Positions 1 to 8,433 of a stretch of DNA of 17,656 nt are shown here, one piece after another. Under the pieces are notes generated by a model, which was given only the letters and a program-made list of their open reading frames with translations, was not told the DNA's origin and searched no databases. The position numbers and the translations under genes were made by a program. The number at the start of each line of letters is the position of its first letter. Position 1 is the first letter of the stretch. The stretch lies in NCBI GenBank assembly GCA_027037155.1, contig JALWBK010000316.1, positions 1 through 17,656 of the forward strand, read 5' to 3'. The stretch comes from a bacterium (GTDB lineage Bacteria; Thermosulfidibacterota; Thermosulfidibacteria; Thermosulfidibacterales; Thermosulfidibacteraceae).

Positions 1-601
1 CCTGGTACTCACCTTCAGCAGCGATGATCTTAGCCCTTCTCTCCCTCTCCGCCTCTGCCTGTCTCGCCATGGCTCTTTGCATATCATGGGGCAGATCCAC
101 ATGTTTTATCTCCACAGTGGTCACCTTTATCCCCCACGGATCGGTATGCTCATCAAGAATGGTCTGAAGGCGCGAATTTATCTTTTCTCTGTGGCTCAAG
201 ATCTCATCAAGCTCCACCTCACCCAAGACGGACCTTAAAGTTGTCTGGGCAAGCTGGCTTGTGGCGTAGAGGTAGTCCTCCACCTCAATAACCGCCTTCT
301 CAGGCACCACAACCCTAAAGTAGACAACCGCGTTGACCTTAATAGAGACGTTGTCCTTGGTTATCACATCCTGAGGTGGAACATCCATGACCACCGTTCT
401 CAAGCTCACCTTTACCATCTTATCTATAACGGGAATGAGTATGATCAGTCCCGGTCCTTTGGTCTTGTAGTACCTTCCAAGCCTGAAAATGATCCCCCTC
501 TCGTACTCCCTCAGTATCCTGACAGCGGAGGCAAGAAAGAAGATGGCAAAAAAGATTATAACGACACTAAAGTTACTCAAAAGATAAAATAGCGTATTCA
601 T
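1..601 (-). CDS. Slipin / stomatin-like SPFH-domain membrane protein (partial, C-terminus beyond left edge)
   Basis: This is a band-7/SPFH membrane scaffold protein, a family thought to organise membrane microdomains and often paired with NfeD-type proteases. About 200 codons are present; slipins usually have about 250, so the C-terminal part lies outside the window. Reading from ATG at 601, a hydrophobic segment (residues ~4-27) is followed by [14 protein letters not shown], the typical slipin start of the SPFH domain, then [23 protein letters not shown] and AVVYFRV. A charged helix ([20 protein letters not shown]) is seen at the truncated end. GGAGGGG lies just upstream of the ATG. It starts 15 bases after the hemL stop and is probably the last or near-last gene of the operon. 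No nfeD is visible on the upstream side; one could follow outside the window. Family assignment is firm, exact role unknown. Confidence 0.9.
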   Translation of the reverse strand, partial: MNTLFYLLSNFSVVIIFFAIFFLASAVRILREYERGIIFRLGRYYKTKGPGLIILIPVIDKMVKVSLRTVVMDVPPQDVITKDNVSIKVNAVVYFRVVVPEKAVIEVEDYLYATSQLAQTTLRSVLGEVELDEILSHREKINSRLQTILDEHTDPWGIKVTTVEIKHVDLPHDMQRAMARQAEAERERRAKIIAAEGEYQ

Positions 602-616
602 ACCCCCCTCCCTATC

Positions 617-1900
617 CTAAATCTCCCTCAAAGCCCCCTCTATGGCCTCAAGGGTTCTGTCTATATCCTCCCAGGTATGGGCGCAGGAGACAAAGGCCGC
701 TTCAAACTGGCTGGGAGCAAGATAGACTCCGTTTTCCAACATCTTCCAGAAGAACTTGGCGTACAAGCCTGTATCGCTCCTTACTGCATCGGCGTAACTC
801 TTCACAGGCCCTTCGTTGAAGAATATACAGGACATGGAGGCTATGCCGTTTATCGTAACCGGTATCCCCTTGGCATCAAAAAGCTTCTTGGCGTTCTCAG
901 AAAGGTACTTTGCCCTTCTCTCAAGCTCTTCATAGGGGTTTTCCCTCTTCAGTATCTCCAAGGTCTTGAAACCAGCAGCCATGGCAACAGGGTTTCCAGA
1001 AAGGGTTCCAGCCTGATAAACGGGACCTTCAGGAGCCACATGCTCCATTATCTCAGCCTTTCCACCGTACGCACCCACTGGAAAGCCACCACCTATTATT
1101 TTGCCCAAACAGGTTATATCCGGCTCAACACCAAAGTACCCTTGGGCCCCAGAGTAGGATACCCTGAAACCGGTAATGACCTCATCAAATATGAGCAAAG
1201 CTCCATGCTCTTTAGTGATCCTCCTCAGCTCCTCAAGAAATCCCTTCTCCGGCAGTATAACACCAGCATTACCCATAACCGGCTCCAAAATGACGCAGGC
1301 GATATCATCCCCGTACTTATCAAAGAGTGCCTTCACGCTGTCTATGTCGTTAAACTGGGCAAGGAGTGTGTGCTTGGTAAAGTCCTCAGGAACACCAGGA
1401 GTACCCGGTATGCCAAAGGTCAAAACACCAGAGCCTGCCTTTACCAGTAGATAGTCCACATGCCCGTGATAGCAGCCCTCAAACTTGACCACCTTGTTTC
1501 TTCCTGTGTAACCCCTGGCGAGCCTGATGGCGCTCATAGTGGCCTCTGTGCCTGAGTTTACAAACCTCACCTTCTCCACAGAAGGGATGGCATCAACCAC
1601 GGCTTCAGCCATCCTTATCTCAAGCTCGCAGGTTATACCAAAAGAAGTGCCCTTCTCCGCCACCTCCTTCACGAATGAGATGACCTCAGGATGGGCATGT
1701 CCCAATATCAGAGGGCCCCAGGAACAGACGTAATCTATGTACTCGTTGCCGTCCACATCGTAAATCTTTGACCCTCTACCCTCCTTCACCACAAAGGGCT
1801 CACCCTGCACGGACTTAAACGCCCTCACAGGACTGTTAACTCCACCGGGCAGTACCTTCCTGGCCCTCTCGTAAAGCTCTCTGCTCTTCTTAAACTCCAT
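617..1900 (-). CDS. hemL: Glutamate-1-semialdehyde 2,1-aminomutase
   Basis: This PLP enzyme converts glutamate-1-semialdehyde to 5-aminolevulinate in the C5 pathway of tetrapyrrole synthesis in the cytoplasm. The protein is 427 residues, the usual length. It opens with the characteristic [12 protein letters not shown] and carries [15 protein letters not shown] and FEGCYHGH (phosphate and substrate contacts), [11 protein letters not shown], and the PLP lysine K267 in [14 protein letters not shown]. The chosen start is ATG at 1900 (MEFKKS), which has GGAGG six bases upstream. An in-frame extension up to 1954 exists but adds residues foreign to the family and lies wholly inside dgt. The start overlaps the end of dgt by 11 bases, so translation is probably coupled. 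The other heme genes are not in the window, so this is a scattered heme gene inside a mixed operon. Confidence 0.97.
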   Translation of the reverse strand: MEFKKSRELYERARKVLPGGVNSPVRAFKSVQGEPFVVKEGRGSKIYDVDGNEYIDYVCSWGPLILGHAHPEVISFVKEVAEKGTSFGITCELEIRMAEAVVDAIPSVEKVRFVNSGTEATMSAIRLARGYTGRNKVVKFEGCYHGHVDYLLVKAGSGVLTFGIPGTPGVPEDFTKHTLLAQFNDIDSVKALFDKYGDDIACVILEPVMGNAGVILPEKGFLEELRRITKEHGALLIFDEVITGFRVSYSGAQGYFGVEPDITCLGKIIGGGFPVGAYGGKAEIMEHVAPEGPVYQAGTLSGNPVAMAAGFKTLEILKRENPYEELERRAKYLSENAKKLFDAKGIPVTINGIASMSCIFFNEGPVKSYADAVRSDTGLYAKFFWKMLENGVYLAPSQFEAAFVSCAHTWEDIDRTLEAIEGALREI

Positions 1901-2933
1901 ACTCAACCTCCGCTCTCCAGGGTTTGGGAAGAAAGAGCTCCCTATAAAGCTCAATTGCGTATCTGTCGGTCATACCAGAGAGATAGTCAAGCACCCTCCT
2001 CTCTACAGGATCGCTCTCTATGCACCAGTTACCTATCCTGTCAGGATGCTCCACAAAGTAGGCGAAAAGCCTCTCAAGAAGAGCGTACGCCTTGGCAAAC
2101 TCCCTTTTCACCTGTGGGGCCTGGTACACCCTCTCGTAGAGAAACTTTCTGAGTTTGTGTAAGAGAAACAGCCCCTCCTCAGACATCGCAACCCTTTCGT
2201 AATCAAGCTTCACCGTCTGGTTTATAACATCCTTGACCATGGTGTCTATCCGCTGGCCGTGTGACTCACCGAAGAACCTCAAACAGTCCTCGGGAAGGTC
2301 AGAGGGCTTTATAAGACCAGCCCTTATTGCATCATCAATATCGTGGTTTACATAGGCAATGACATCGGCAATCCTCACAACCTCCGCCTCAAGGGTCACG
2401 GGTCTATCGTTATCGGGAGCAAGTATGGCCCCAAGTCCCTTGGAATGCTTCTTTATACCGTCTATTACCTCAAAGGTCAGATTCAACCCCCTGCCCTCCC
2501 TCTCCAGGTACTCCACCACCCTAACACTCTGCCGGGCATGATGGAACCCTTTTGCCGAAAGCCTGTTAAGTACCTCCTCACCGGCATGACCAAAGGGAGT
2601 GTGTCCCAAATCGTGTCCCATGGCAATGGCTTCCGTAAGGTCCTCATTGAGGTTCAACGCCCGAGAGATGGTTCGGGCAATCTGTGCCACCTCCAAAGTG
2701 TGGGTGAGTCTCGTCCTGTAGTGGTCTCCCAAGGGGGCAAGAAACACCTGAGTCTTGTGTTTGAGCCTTCTAAAAGATTTAGAGTGTAGGATCCTATCCC
2801 TATCCCTTTGAAAGGCCGTCCTTATGTCACACTCAGGTTCCTTTTCACGACGACCACGGGACTCAACGCTTTTGGCAGCCCTCGGATGAAGATGGCTCCT
2901 CTCCCATTGCTCAATTCTCGCCCTCACGGTCAT
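1890..2933 (-). CDS. dgt: dGTPase-like deoxynucleoside triphosphate triphosphohydrolase (HD superfamily)
   Basis: HD-domain hydrolase of the deoxyguanosinetriphosphate triphosphohydrolase-like family (the shorter type), which cleaves dNTPs to deoxynucleoside plus triphosphate and so trims dNTP pools. At 347 residues the length is typical. Visible motifs are the N-terminal [22 protein letters not shown], the metal ligand H78 in THTLEVAQ, the HD pair H107-D108 in [14 protein letters not shown], and a later Asp near D190 in [15 protein letters not shown]. The start is ATG at 2933, which overlaps the stop of the 58-residue gene upstream as ATGA; the 3' end overlaps hemL by 11 bases. Substrate preference (dGTP or other dNTPs) cannot be read from sequence. 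It sits downstream of other nucleotide-handling genes (nadM, cinA, thpR), consistent with a housekeeping nucleotide role. Confidence 0.92.
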   Translation of the reverse strand: MTVRARIEQWERSHLHPRAAKSVESRGRREKEPECDIRTAFQRDRDRILHSKSFRRLKHKTQVFLAPLGDHYRTRLTHTLEVAQIARTISRALNLNEDLTEAIAMGHDLGHTPFGHAGEEVLNRLSAKGFHHARQSVRVVEYLEREGRGLNLTFEVIDGIKKHSKGLGAILAPDNDRPVTLEAEVVRIADVIAYVNHDIDDAIRAGLIKPSDLPEDCLRFFGESHGQRIDTMVKDVINQTVKLDYERVAMSEEGLFLLHKLRKFLYERVYQAPQVKREFAKAYALLERLFAYFVEHPDRIGNWCIESDPVERRVLDYLSGMTDRYAIELYRELFLPKPWRAEVEYGV

Positions 2934-3106
2934 GACTTTTTGGAGTGTCTTATAAAGCTCTCCCTCTCCCTGCTTCCCTGACTCTTTTGGGACTTTAGCC
3001 TTTCCAGGATATTGCGACGCTTCTGAATAAGCTCCTCTAACCTACCAAAGAGAAACTCCAGCTCCTCATCCACCATGTGCAGTTCCTTCTCCCAATCCTC
3101 TCTCAT
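2930..3106 (-). CDS. Small charged coiled-coil-like protein, 58 residues, unknown function
   Basis: I do not recognise this gene. It fills the space between thpR and dgt exactly: its ATG (3106-3104) overlaps the thpR stop as ATGA, and its TGA (2932-2930) overlaps the dgt ATG as ATGA. GGAGGAGG lies four bases upstream of the ATG, one of the strongest ribosome binding sites in the window. The protein starts [18 protein letters not shown] and has a leucine/charge heptad-like helix over residues ~8-42 ([18 protein letters not shown], then [11 protein letters not shown]), ending in a basic, Ser-rich tail ([11 protein letters not shown]). There is no signal peptide, membrane segment or cysteine pair. 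A small oligomerising or partner-binding protein is a reasonable guess. The perfect overlap at both ends makes it likely to be translated. Confidence 0.75.
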   Translation of the reverse strand: MREDWEKELHMVDEELEFLFGRLEELIQKRRNILERLKSQKSQGSRERESFIRHSKKS

Positions 3107-3678
3107 CTTACCTCCTCCAATGCCACAGATCCCAGCTCTTTATATATAGCCCCCTGAGGCGTAAGGATACTTTGAAAGAGTACCACCCTCCTTACCCAAA
3201 AGCTCCCGTAGCTTTTTTGCTCCTCACAAAAGTTCCTTACAGATCTTTTAGCAAAGCCATCCACCCTCTTCACCCTACCAATGGTAACGTGGGGATGAAA
3301 ATCTCTCTTTTCCCTCTCAAAGCCAAGTCCTTCAAGGGCATCTTCCACCAGTCCGTTAAGCTTTGTCAGCTCACGCTGACCTTCTCTAACACCACACCAA
3401 ACCACCCTCGGATTTGAAATATGGGGAAAAGTGCCACTTCCCGCAACCTCCACCTTAAAGGCCTTTACCCCCTTCAACGCCCTCTTCAACGCGTCCAAGA
3501 TACGCTCTACCATCTGTACATCTATGTTCCCCAAAAACTTCAGCGTGATGTGATAGGACTCAGAAGAGGGGAAAGAGGCTCTCAAGCCCTCTCTTTTCAA
3601 GAGCATAGCGTCTTTATATATAGCCTCCTTAACAGAAGCGGGAAGCTCAACTGCCACAAAGGCCCTTATCTTCTTCAA
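3103..3678 (-). CDS. thpR: RNA 2',3'-cyclic phosphodiesterase (2H family, LigT-like)
   Basis: 2H phosphoesterase of the ThpR/LigT family, which opens 2',3'-cyclic phosphates at RNA ends; family members historically show 2'-5' RNA ligase activity, and related enzymes open ADP-ribose 1'',2''-cyclic phosphate. The 191-residue length is typical. Both catalytic motifs are intact: H43-I-T45 in [11 protein letters not shown] and H130-V-T132 in [10 protein letters not shown]. The start is a TTG at 3678, supported by GAGGAGG five to six bases upstream and by the family-like [13 protein letters not shown]. The gene overlaps the 3' end of cinA by 32 bases. Pairing of a LigT gene with cinA is known in other bacteria, for example the cinA-ligT-recA order in Deinococcus; recA is not present here. 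Confidence 0.93.
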   Translation of the reverse strand: MKKIRAFVAVELPASVKEAIYKDAMLLKREGLRASFPSSESYHITLKFLGNIDVQMVERILDALKRALKGVKAFKVEVAGSGTFPHISNPRVVWCGVREGQRELTKLNGLVEDALEGLGFEREKRDFHPHVTIGRVKRVDGFAKRSVRNFCEEQKSYGSFWVRRVVLFQSILTPQGAIYKELGSVALEEVR

Positions 3679-4879
3679 AATGCCTCCTCAAAACATCCAA
3701 TGCGGCTTTGGCAAAAGCAATCTTATTGCCAACCCTATCATAATTAAATCTAAACTCAAAACTATCCACCTTATCCTTAAAGGCAAGCCCCACGTAAACT
3801 GTGCCCACAGGCTTTTCAGGGGTTCCCCCTGTAGGACCCGCAATACCTGTGGTTGAAAGCCCCACATCAGACTTCAGCAACCTCCTGACCCCTTTAGCCA
3901 TCTCCTTGGCAACCTCATGGCTGTACACAGTAAATTTCCTGATGGCCTCCCAACTCACACCCAACACCTCTGCCTTAACCTCTTCAAGATAGGCAACAAC
4001 CCCTCCCTTAAAGTAGTCGGAAGAACCAGAAACATTGGTTATTAGATTTGCAAGCAATCCCCCTGTACAGGATTCTGCCACCGCAAGAGATAATCCTTTT
4101 TCTTTCAAAAGCCTTCCAACCACCACCTCCAGAGAGTCATCATCCATACCAAAGAGGCTCTCCCCAAAGACCCTTTCAATCTGCGCTCTAACGATATCTC
4201 TTTGAGAGGGATCCACCTTTACGTTGAGCCACACCTCACCGTCTCTAAGAACCGTTCCCCAGCGAACGGCAAAACCGGAAAGTACCTCTTTAGCCCGGGC
4301 GTTTACCTCTGACTCCTTCAGCCCGAACAGCCTAAACCTCATCACCTCCATAGCCCTCTCCCCTGTCCCCACCAACCGTGGAAAGACCAGCTTTGAAAGC
4401 TCTTCCAGCTCCCTGGGCACTCCAGGAAGCGCCACTACGACACAGTTTCTCTCCCTCACAATTAGAGCTGGGGCAAGTCCCACCGGATTATCCACATACT
4501 CACCACCCTCCACAATGTAAGCCATGCGGCGGTGCTCTTCCCTCAGGACCGATCCTCTTCTCTTCAAAACACCCTCTATCTTTGCCCACAGGCCCTCATC
4601 AAAAATAAGCCTTTTATCCAAAGAGGCAGCCATGGCCTGCCGAGTGATGTCATCCTCTGTGGGACCCAATCCTCCACACACCACCACCAACTGGGCAAAC
4701 TCTTTCAGAAAATCTAAGGCAGCCCTTACCATCTGAAGCTCGTCCCTCACCTCCATCACATAGTCAACATCAACCCCAAAGGAGGTGAGGAAGGGAACGA
4801 GAAAAGAAGCGTTGGTATTCTCAATAAGTCCGTCAACGACCTCGTCTCCTACAAAAAGCAGCGCCGCCTTCATGGCCAC
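3647..4879 (-). CDS. cinA: CinA-family protein: ADP-ribose pyrophosphatase-like domain plus NMN deamidase domain
   Basis: Two-domain CinA. The N-terminal MoaB/MogA-like domain (residues ~4-170) carries [35 protein letters not shown] and [12 protein letters not shown]; in studied homologues it hydrolyses ADP-ribose. The C-terminal PncC domain (~residues 250-405) carries [33 protein letters not shown] and [21 protein letters not shown], the signature of nicotinamide mononucleotide amidohydrolase (NMN to NaMN plus ammonia). About 408-410 residues, a normal full-length CinA. GTG at 4879 and ATG at 4873 are both possible; ATG (MKAALLFVG) is preferred because GAGGT precedes it, although the spacing is short. 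It follows nadM directly and overlaps thpR at its 3' end. Next to an NMN adenylyltransferase, a role in the pyridine nucleotide cycle is more likely than any link to competence. Confidence 0.94.
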   Translation of the reverse strand: MAMKAALLFVGDEVVDGLIENTNASFLVPFLTSFGVDVDYVMEVRDELQMVRAALDFLKEFAQLVVVCGGLGPTEDDITRQAMAASLDKRLIFDEGLWAKIEGVLKRRGSVLREEHRRMAYIVEGGEYVDNPVGLAPALIVRERNCVVVALPGVPRELEELSKLVFPRLVGTGERAMEVMRFRLFGLKESEVNARAKEVLSGFAVRWGTVLRDGEVWLNVKVDPSQRDIVRAQIERVFGESLFGMDDDSLEVVVGRLLKEKGLSLAVAESCTGGLLANLITNVSGSSDYFKGGVVAYLEEVKAEVLGVSWEAIRKFTVYSHEVAKEMAKGVRRLLKSDVGLSTTGIAGPTGGTPEKPVGTVYVGLAFKDKVDSFEFRFNYDRVGNKIAFAKAALDVLRRHFEEDKGLCGS

Positions 4880-4880
4880 C

Positions 4881-5414
4881 TCAGTAAGACATGGGATCGG
4901 ACTCGCTTCTTACAAGATACTTTAGCCTCTCAGGCCCCCCTATACTCTTGATGATCCTTGCCACAGAGGGAGGAACAAGCTCCTCCCAAGGCTCGTCCCT
5001 TAACATCCTCTCCCTTATGGTGGTGGCACAGTACAGCTCTCTCTTTATCATCCTGAGGGGAACAACCTCCACTCCGTTCTCTTTTAATAGTATCTGTGTA
5101 AGGGGATTCCCAGTGTAGGCCCTGTGAAAGGGAGGAAGTAAGGACCTTATGTGAGCGCACCAAGCTGCGTTGTTCTCTATGTTGGGATAGGCAGTTATGT
5201 AAACCCTTCTCATGTCCACACCGGCTTCTACCAAAGCTTCGTGAATCATCCACATCCTCTCGCCGGCCGTAAAGGGACTCTTCACGTTGTAGTTGAAGTT
5301 GGCAGATCCCACCGCCACGATGATCTCATCGTTTTCCGAAAGTATCATCTTAACGACCTCAAGGTGTCCGTTGTGAAAGGGTTGGAATCTTCCCATGTAG
5401 ACAGCCCTTCTCAT
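4881..5414 (-). CDS. nadM: Nicotinamide-nucleotide adenylyltransferase, archaeal NadM type
   Basis: Transfers AMP from ATP to NMN (or NaMN) to form NAD (or its deamido form). The protein is 177 residues. The nucleotidyltransferase signature [14 protein letters not shown] (residues 8-21, H14 and H17) and the second signature region [10 protein letters not shown] (from C129), followed by [19 protein letters not shown], match the archaeal NadM pattern rather than the usual bacterial NadD. The archaeal consensus has SGTEIR or SSTEIR; here the first residues are C-A-T-T-I-R. The ATG at 5414 overlaps the selD stop as ATGA. Directly downstream is cinA, whose C-terminal domain acts on NMN, so the two enzymes share a metabolite. 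The archaeal character suggests old horizontal transfer or a deep-branching lineage. Confidence 0.92.
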   Translation of the reverse strand: MRRAVYMGRFQPFHNGHLEVVKMILSENDEIIVAVGSANFNYNVKSPFTAGERMWMIHEALVEAGVDMRRVYITAYPNIENNAAWCAHIRSLLPPFHRAYTGNPLTQILLKENGVEVVPLRMIKRELYCATTIRERMLRDEPWEELVPPSVARIIKSIGGPERLKYLVRSESDPMSY

Positions 5415-6415
5415 CTTACCACCACCCTCCCCTCTCCCGATACAATCTTGCCAATTTCTGGATACGGATAGTCTTCGGCCTTTTCCTCAGGCACCACTAC
5501 GAGCAGTCCACCAGAGGTCTGGGGGTCAAAAAGCACCATCTTCAGGTCTCCAATGTCTTTTTCAAAAAACACCTTCCCCTCACAGTACTTCATATTCTCA
5601 TAGGCTCCCGCAGGAATCAAACCAAAAGACGCGTAATCCAATGCTTCCTCAACAATAGGAACTTTACCTGCTTCCAGCACCATGTCAAAACCCGTTTCTG
5701 CAACCATCTCCATGGCGTGTCCCAAAAGGCCAAAACCTGTAACATCGGTGGCAGCCACAGCCCCCACCTGCACCATCCTCTCGGCAGCCTCCCTGTTCAA
5801 GGTTCTCATCACCTCAACAGCCTCATTTATAGCCTTATCCGAGGCCATATCTGCTTTGATAGCGGTAACCACTATGCCTGTTCCAACGGGCTTCGTTAGA
5901 AACACCCTGCAGCTAGATCTGGGAACCTTATTTCTCAGAATCTTCTCGGGACGCACCCTGCCAACCACACAAAGTCCGTACTTTGGCTCCGGATCGTCCA
6001 CAGTGTGTCCGCCCACAAGATAAGCACCGGCCTCTCTAACTTTGCTGATGCCTCCCTCTAAAATCTTCCTCATATACTCAACGGGAAGCCTGCAGGGAAT
6101 GCAAAGAATATTCATGGCAAACCACGGCCTGCCACCCATGGCATACACATCACTTAAGGCATTGGCCGCGGCAATCTCCCCAAAGACAAAAGGATCATCT
6201 ACCACGGGGGTAACAAAATCCAGAGTTGCCACAAGGGCAAGCTCCGAATTCACCCTCACAACGGCAGCATCCTCAAACCCCTCAGAAGCCACCAGAACCT
6301 CACCACCCAAAGGGAACTCAAGCCCCTCAAGGGCATGGGCCAGATCCACCGGCCCTACCTTCGCCCCTCAACCACTTGCCCTCACCAAAGAGGTAAGCTT
6401 TATCTGCTTGCTCAT
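5411..6415 (-). CDS. selD: Selenophosphate synthase containing selenocysteine (in-frame TGA at codon 16)
   Basis: Makes selenophosphate from selenide and ATP, the selenium donor for selenocysteine and selenouridine. Starting at ATG 6415 (ATGA overlap with the yedF stop) the product is 334 residues, the normal family length, if codon 16 (TGA, 6370-6368) is read as selenocysteine. The N-terminus then reads [20 protein letters not shown]16 and K19 have the same spacing as catalytic C17 and K20 of E. coli SelD. Further motifs are [23 protein letters not shown] followed by [18 protein letters not shown] and [10 protein letters not shown] start at GTG 6349 would remove the catalytic loop and leave 65 bases unexplained. 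A SECIS-like hairpin follows the TGA. The 3' end overlaps nadM as ATGA. Confidence in selD is very high, and in Sec insertion high. Confidence 0.95.
6331..6370 (-). promoter_or_regulatory. Bacterial SECIS-like hairpin with Sec-encoding TGA of selD
   Basis: The TGA is at 6370-6368. Seventeen bases later a nine-base loop (GGTGGATCT, 6350-6342) is closed by a perfect five-pair stem, GGGCC (6355-6351) with GGCCC (6341-6337). An outer stem GGGC (6366-6363) pairs with GCCC (6334-6331) across an asymmetric internal loop. The loop begins with GG. This agrees with the accepted bacterial SECIS description: the apical loop lies roughly 16-37 bases after the UGA, with a G among its first two bases. The fold was done by eye; SelB binding is inferred. 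Confidence 0.8.
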
Positions 6416-6993
6416 ATCCTCACCACCGAGTCAGACTGAAGCAGGTTCTCCACCGTATCGTACATGTTTGTGATCTTACCAACCAAAAGCTTATCTTTAA
6501 GTCCAAAGTATTCAAGGCATGTACCACACGAGTATATCTCAACCCCTCTCTCCTCAAGCTCCTTCAAAACATCTATCACCTTAGAGCCCTCTGTGGTGAG
6601 GAAAACCCCTCTGTTCACGAAAAGCAGCTTTGAAGGCAAAGAAGATGCCTCCTTCAAGGTGGAGAGAAAGGCCCTCAAAAGCATAGTACCCAGCTCCCTC
6701 TCTTCCCCCATGGAGTCGGATAAAAAGAGTATTACTTTGCCCTTGCCAACCTCAGGTGAACTGGCGGCAGGAAGCTCGCAGGTGTAACCTTTAGTTATTA
6801 TGAGCCTGAAGTATCCCTTCTCTTCCCTCACCTCCACATCACATCCCTGCCTTTGGACAAACCTCTTCACATTTTCCTTGGAGGCCTCGTTATCAACTAA
6901 AACTTCCACCACTCCCTCCTCAACCTTTTCCAAAGCCTCTTTAGTCATGAGAACCGGTTTGGGACAGGGATATCCCCTTGCATCCACCACCAT
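6412..6993 (-). CDS. yedF: YedF-type sulfurtransferase-like selenium metabolism protein
   Basis: 193 residues in two parts. The N-terminal TusA-like domain (residues ~1-70) has [18 protein letters not shown] with the conserved Cys10-Pro; TusA-type cysteines carry persulfide (or possibly perselenide). The C-terminal DsrE/F-like domain (~residues 85-190) has [33 protein letters not shown] and [15 protein letters not shown]. This architecture is the YedF family, linked to selenium utilisation by gene neighbourhood and phylogenetic profile. The start is ATG at 6993, seven bases after GGAGG and overlapping the desulfurase stop as TGATG; GTG at 6996 is an alternative. It lies between the desulfurase and selD, so a role carrying S or Se toward SelD is plausible, but its biochemical function is not established. 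Confidence 0.93.
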   Translation of the reverse strand: MVVDARGYPCPKPVLMTKEALEKVEEGVVEVLVDNEASKENVKRFVQRQGCDVEVREEKGYFRLIITKGYTCELPAASSPEVGKGKVILFLSDSMGEERELGTMLLRAFLSTLKEASSLPSKLLFVNRGVFLTTEGSKVIDVLKELEERGVEIYSCGTCLEYFGLKDKLLVGKITNMYDTVENLLQSDSVVRI

Positions 6994-8180
6994 CACATCC
7001 CCTCCGCAATCCTTTTTACTGCATCAACAGCTACTTCAACATCCTCGTAGGTGTTAAAAGCACCTAAAGAAAAGCGAACAGTACCTTCAGGGTATGTGCC
7101 AACGGCTTTGTGAGCCCAAGGAGCACAGTGAAGTCCAGGTCTACAGCAGATACCAAAATCCCTGTCCAAACTGAAGGCGACCTGAGCTGGGTCCATCCCC
7201 TCAATATTGAAAGAAAGCACAGGTACCCTCCTCTCCCAAAGCTCACAACCATAAAGCACAACCCCCTTCACCCCTTTAAGCCCCTCCCATAGATGCAGAA
7301 ATAGGTCCATCTCATGCTTTCTGAGGCCCTCCACCCCCTTTTCAAGCACCCAGGAAACCCCAGCGGAAAGTCCAGCGATACCATGCACGTTGAGGGTGCC
7401 ACTCTCAAACTTGTCCGGCAAAAAGGAGGGCTGCTCATCACTCTCCGAGTTGCTACCCGTTCCCCCCATGATGAAAGGCTCCAAGTCCACCCCTTCAGGC
7501 AGGTAAAAACCACCCGTTCCCTGAGGCCCCAAAAGCCCCTTATGGCCGGTAAACACAGGTATCACGTTATCAAAATCGGAAAAAGAGACCGGATAGGTTC
7601 CTAAGGTTTGGGTGGTGTCAAGCACCACAGGAATACCAAAACGAGCAGCACATCGGGCTATCTCCTCAAAAGGCGTAACGGTACCGAATACGTTACTGGC
7701 GTGATTCACAAACACCGCACAGGTATCACTGTCAACGGCCTCGCAAACATCCTTGGGATTAACCAACGCGTCTTTACCGCAGGGAATCACCCTTAACTCT
7801 ATTTTAAAGTGCCTGCACCAGTAGCGAAGGGGCCTTGACACAGCGTTGTGTTCTAAAGAGGTTGTAACCACATTCTTTCCATAAGAATTCCTCAACAGGC
7901 TAAAGACAAGTACATTCATGGCCTCAGTGGCATTTTTGGTAAAGATCACCCTCTCGGGATCCCCCACCCCCAGCAGCCTGCTCAAAAGATTGCGACATCC
8001 AAATACGATCCTTGCAGCCTCAACGGCAAGTCTATGCCCGCTCCTTCCAGGATTTGCCCCGATATCCCTCGCATACTCTAATACAGCGTCCCACACCCTA
8101 TCAGGTTTAGGGAAGGAGGTAGCTGCATTATCAAGGTAAACCACCCTATGTCTTTTTCCAGCACTCCCCGAGCCCTTCAT
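6993..8180 (-). CDS. Cysteine desulfurase / selenocysteine lyase-like aminotransferase class V
   Basis: PLP enzyme of the NifS/Csd superfamily, of the subgroup often found beside selD and yedF. It should remove sulfur (or selenium) from Cys (or Sec) to give alanine and an enzyme-bound persulfide. Motifs: [16 protein letters not shown] at the N-terminus, [40 protein letters not shown], the PLP lysine K214 in [12 protein letters not shown], and the catalytic Cys C352 in [14 protein letters not shown]. It has 395 residues from ATG 8180, which would overlap the DUF3343 gene by 35 bases without a clear ribosome binding site. GTG at 8144 (VYLDNAATS) starts one base after the DUF3343 stop and fits the usual family N-terminus, so it may be the real start. 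Preference for Sec over Cys cannot be told from sequence. Confidence 0.93.
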   Translation of the reverse strand: MKGSGSAGKRHRVVYLDNAATSFPKPDRVWDAVLEYARDIGANPGRSGHRLAVEAARIVFGCRNLLSRLLGVGDPERVIFTKNATEAMNVLVFSLLRNSYGKNVVTTSLEHNAVSRPLRYWCRHFKIELRVIPCGKDALVNPKDVCEAVDSDTCAVFVNHASNVFGTVTPFEEIARCAARFGIPVVLDTTQTLGTYPVSFSDFDNVIPVFTGHKGLLGPQGTGGFYLPEGVDLEPFIMGGTGSNSESDEQPSFLPDKFESGTLNVHGIAGLSAGVSWVLEKGVEGLRKHEMDLFLHLWEGLKGVKGVVLYGCELWERRVPVLSFNIEGMDPAQVAFSLDRDFGICCRPGLHCAPWAHKAVGTYPEGTVRFSLGAFNTYEDVEVAVDAVKRIAEGM

Positions 8181-8385
8181 CGTAAACCGCTGTGACCTTC
8201 ACCTTTTCATTCAATAAAACATTAAGAAGCTCCTTCCATTCGCCACAAGCCTTCACACACAGGCCACATTCGGAAGAGAGCTTTTTAGGAACGGGTAGTA
8301 TCTCATACTTCACCCCCTTCTTTGAAAAGACCGCATCTGCTTTCATAACCTCGGTGGTGCTTTTGAAAAGGAAGAAGAAACACAT
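8146..8385 (-). CDS. DUF3343 family putative Se/S carrier-like protein
   Basis: Small protein of 79 residues. It has the typical family start [17 protein letters not shown], the central [20 protein letters not shown] with a conserved Cys in SSECGL, and a C-terminal half with [12 protein letters not shown]. Members of this family are annotated as putative Se/S carriers on the basis of neighbourhood with selD, yedF and desulfurases, exactly the arrangement seen here; no reaction has been shown as far as I know. Four Cys (in ECGLC, ACGEW and GECW) could carry or relay chalcogen. The start ATG at 8385 lacks a recognisable Shine-Dalgarno sequence, unlike most genes in the window, and lies ~40 bases downstream of a probable transcription start. 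It appears to be the first gene of the selenium module. Confidence 0.85.
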   Translation of the reverse strand: MCFFFLFKSTTEVMKADAVFSKKGVKYEILPVPKKLSSECGLCVKACGEWKELLNVLLNEKVKVTAVYDEGLGECWKKT

Positions 8386-8404
8386 CAGTATGAAAGATTA
8401 CGCG

Positions 8405-8422
8405 TGAAAAGGCCCCTTTTCA
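8405..8422. promoter_or_regulatory. 18-bp palindrome just downstream of the selenium-module promoter (candidate operator)
   Basis: TGAAAAGGCCCCTTTTCA is a perfect inverted repeat with 8-bp arms and a 2-bp centre. It lies between the -10 box at 8434-8439 and the DUF3343 start at 8385, at about +5 to +22 of the predicted transcript, a common position for a repressor site. In RNA it could also fold as a six-pair hairpin with a four-base loop. It has no T-run after it, so it is a poor intrinsic terminator. Confidence 0.5.
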
Positions 8423-8433
8423 AATCGGAAAAA

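Noticed and set aside
677..1450. Long plus-strand open frame (257 codons) antisense to hemL
   Set aside because: It lies wholly inside hemL, has no Shine-Dalgarno sequence or recognisable domain, and hemL has every family motif on the other strand.
1901..1954. N-terminal extension of hemL to 1954
   Set aside because: The added residues do not resemble HemL and lie inside dgt; ATG 1900 has a well-spaced GGAGG.
5411..6349. selD starting at GTG 6349
   Set aside because: This start lacks the catalytic Cys/Sec-Lys loop and leaves a gap in an otherwise overlapping operon; the frame continues upstream through a Sec-type TGA to ATG 6415.
6368..6370. TGA as a nonsense mutation making selD a pseudogene
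   Set aside because: The codon sits exactly at the Sec/Cys position, a SECIS-like hairpin follows, and the rest of the gene is intact.
8405..8422. Palindrome as an intrinsic terminator of the M23 gene
   Set aside because: No T-run follows the arms on the minus strand, and it lies downstream of a good promoter.
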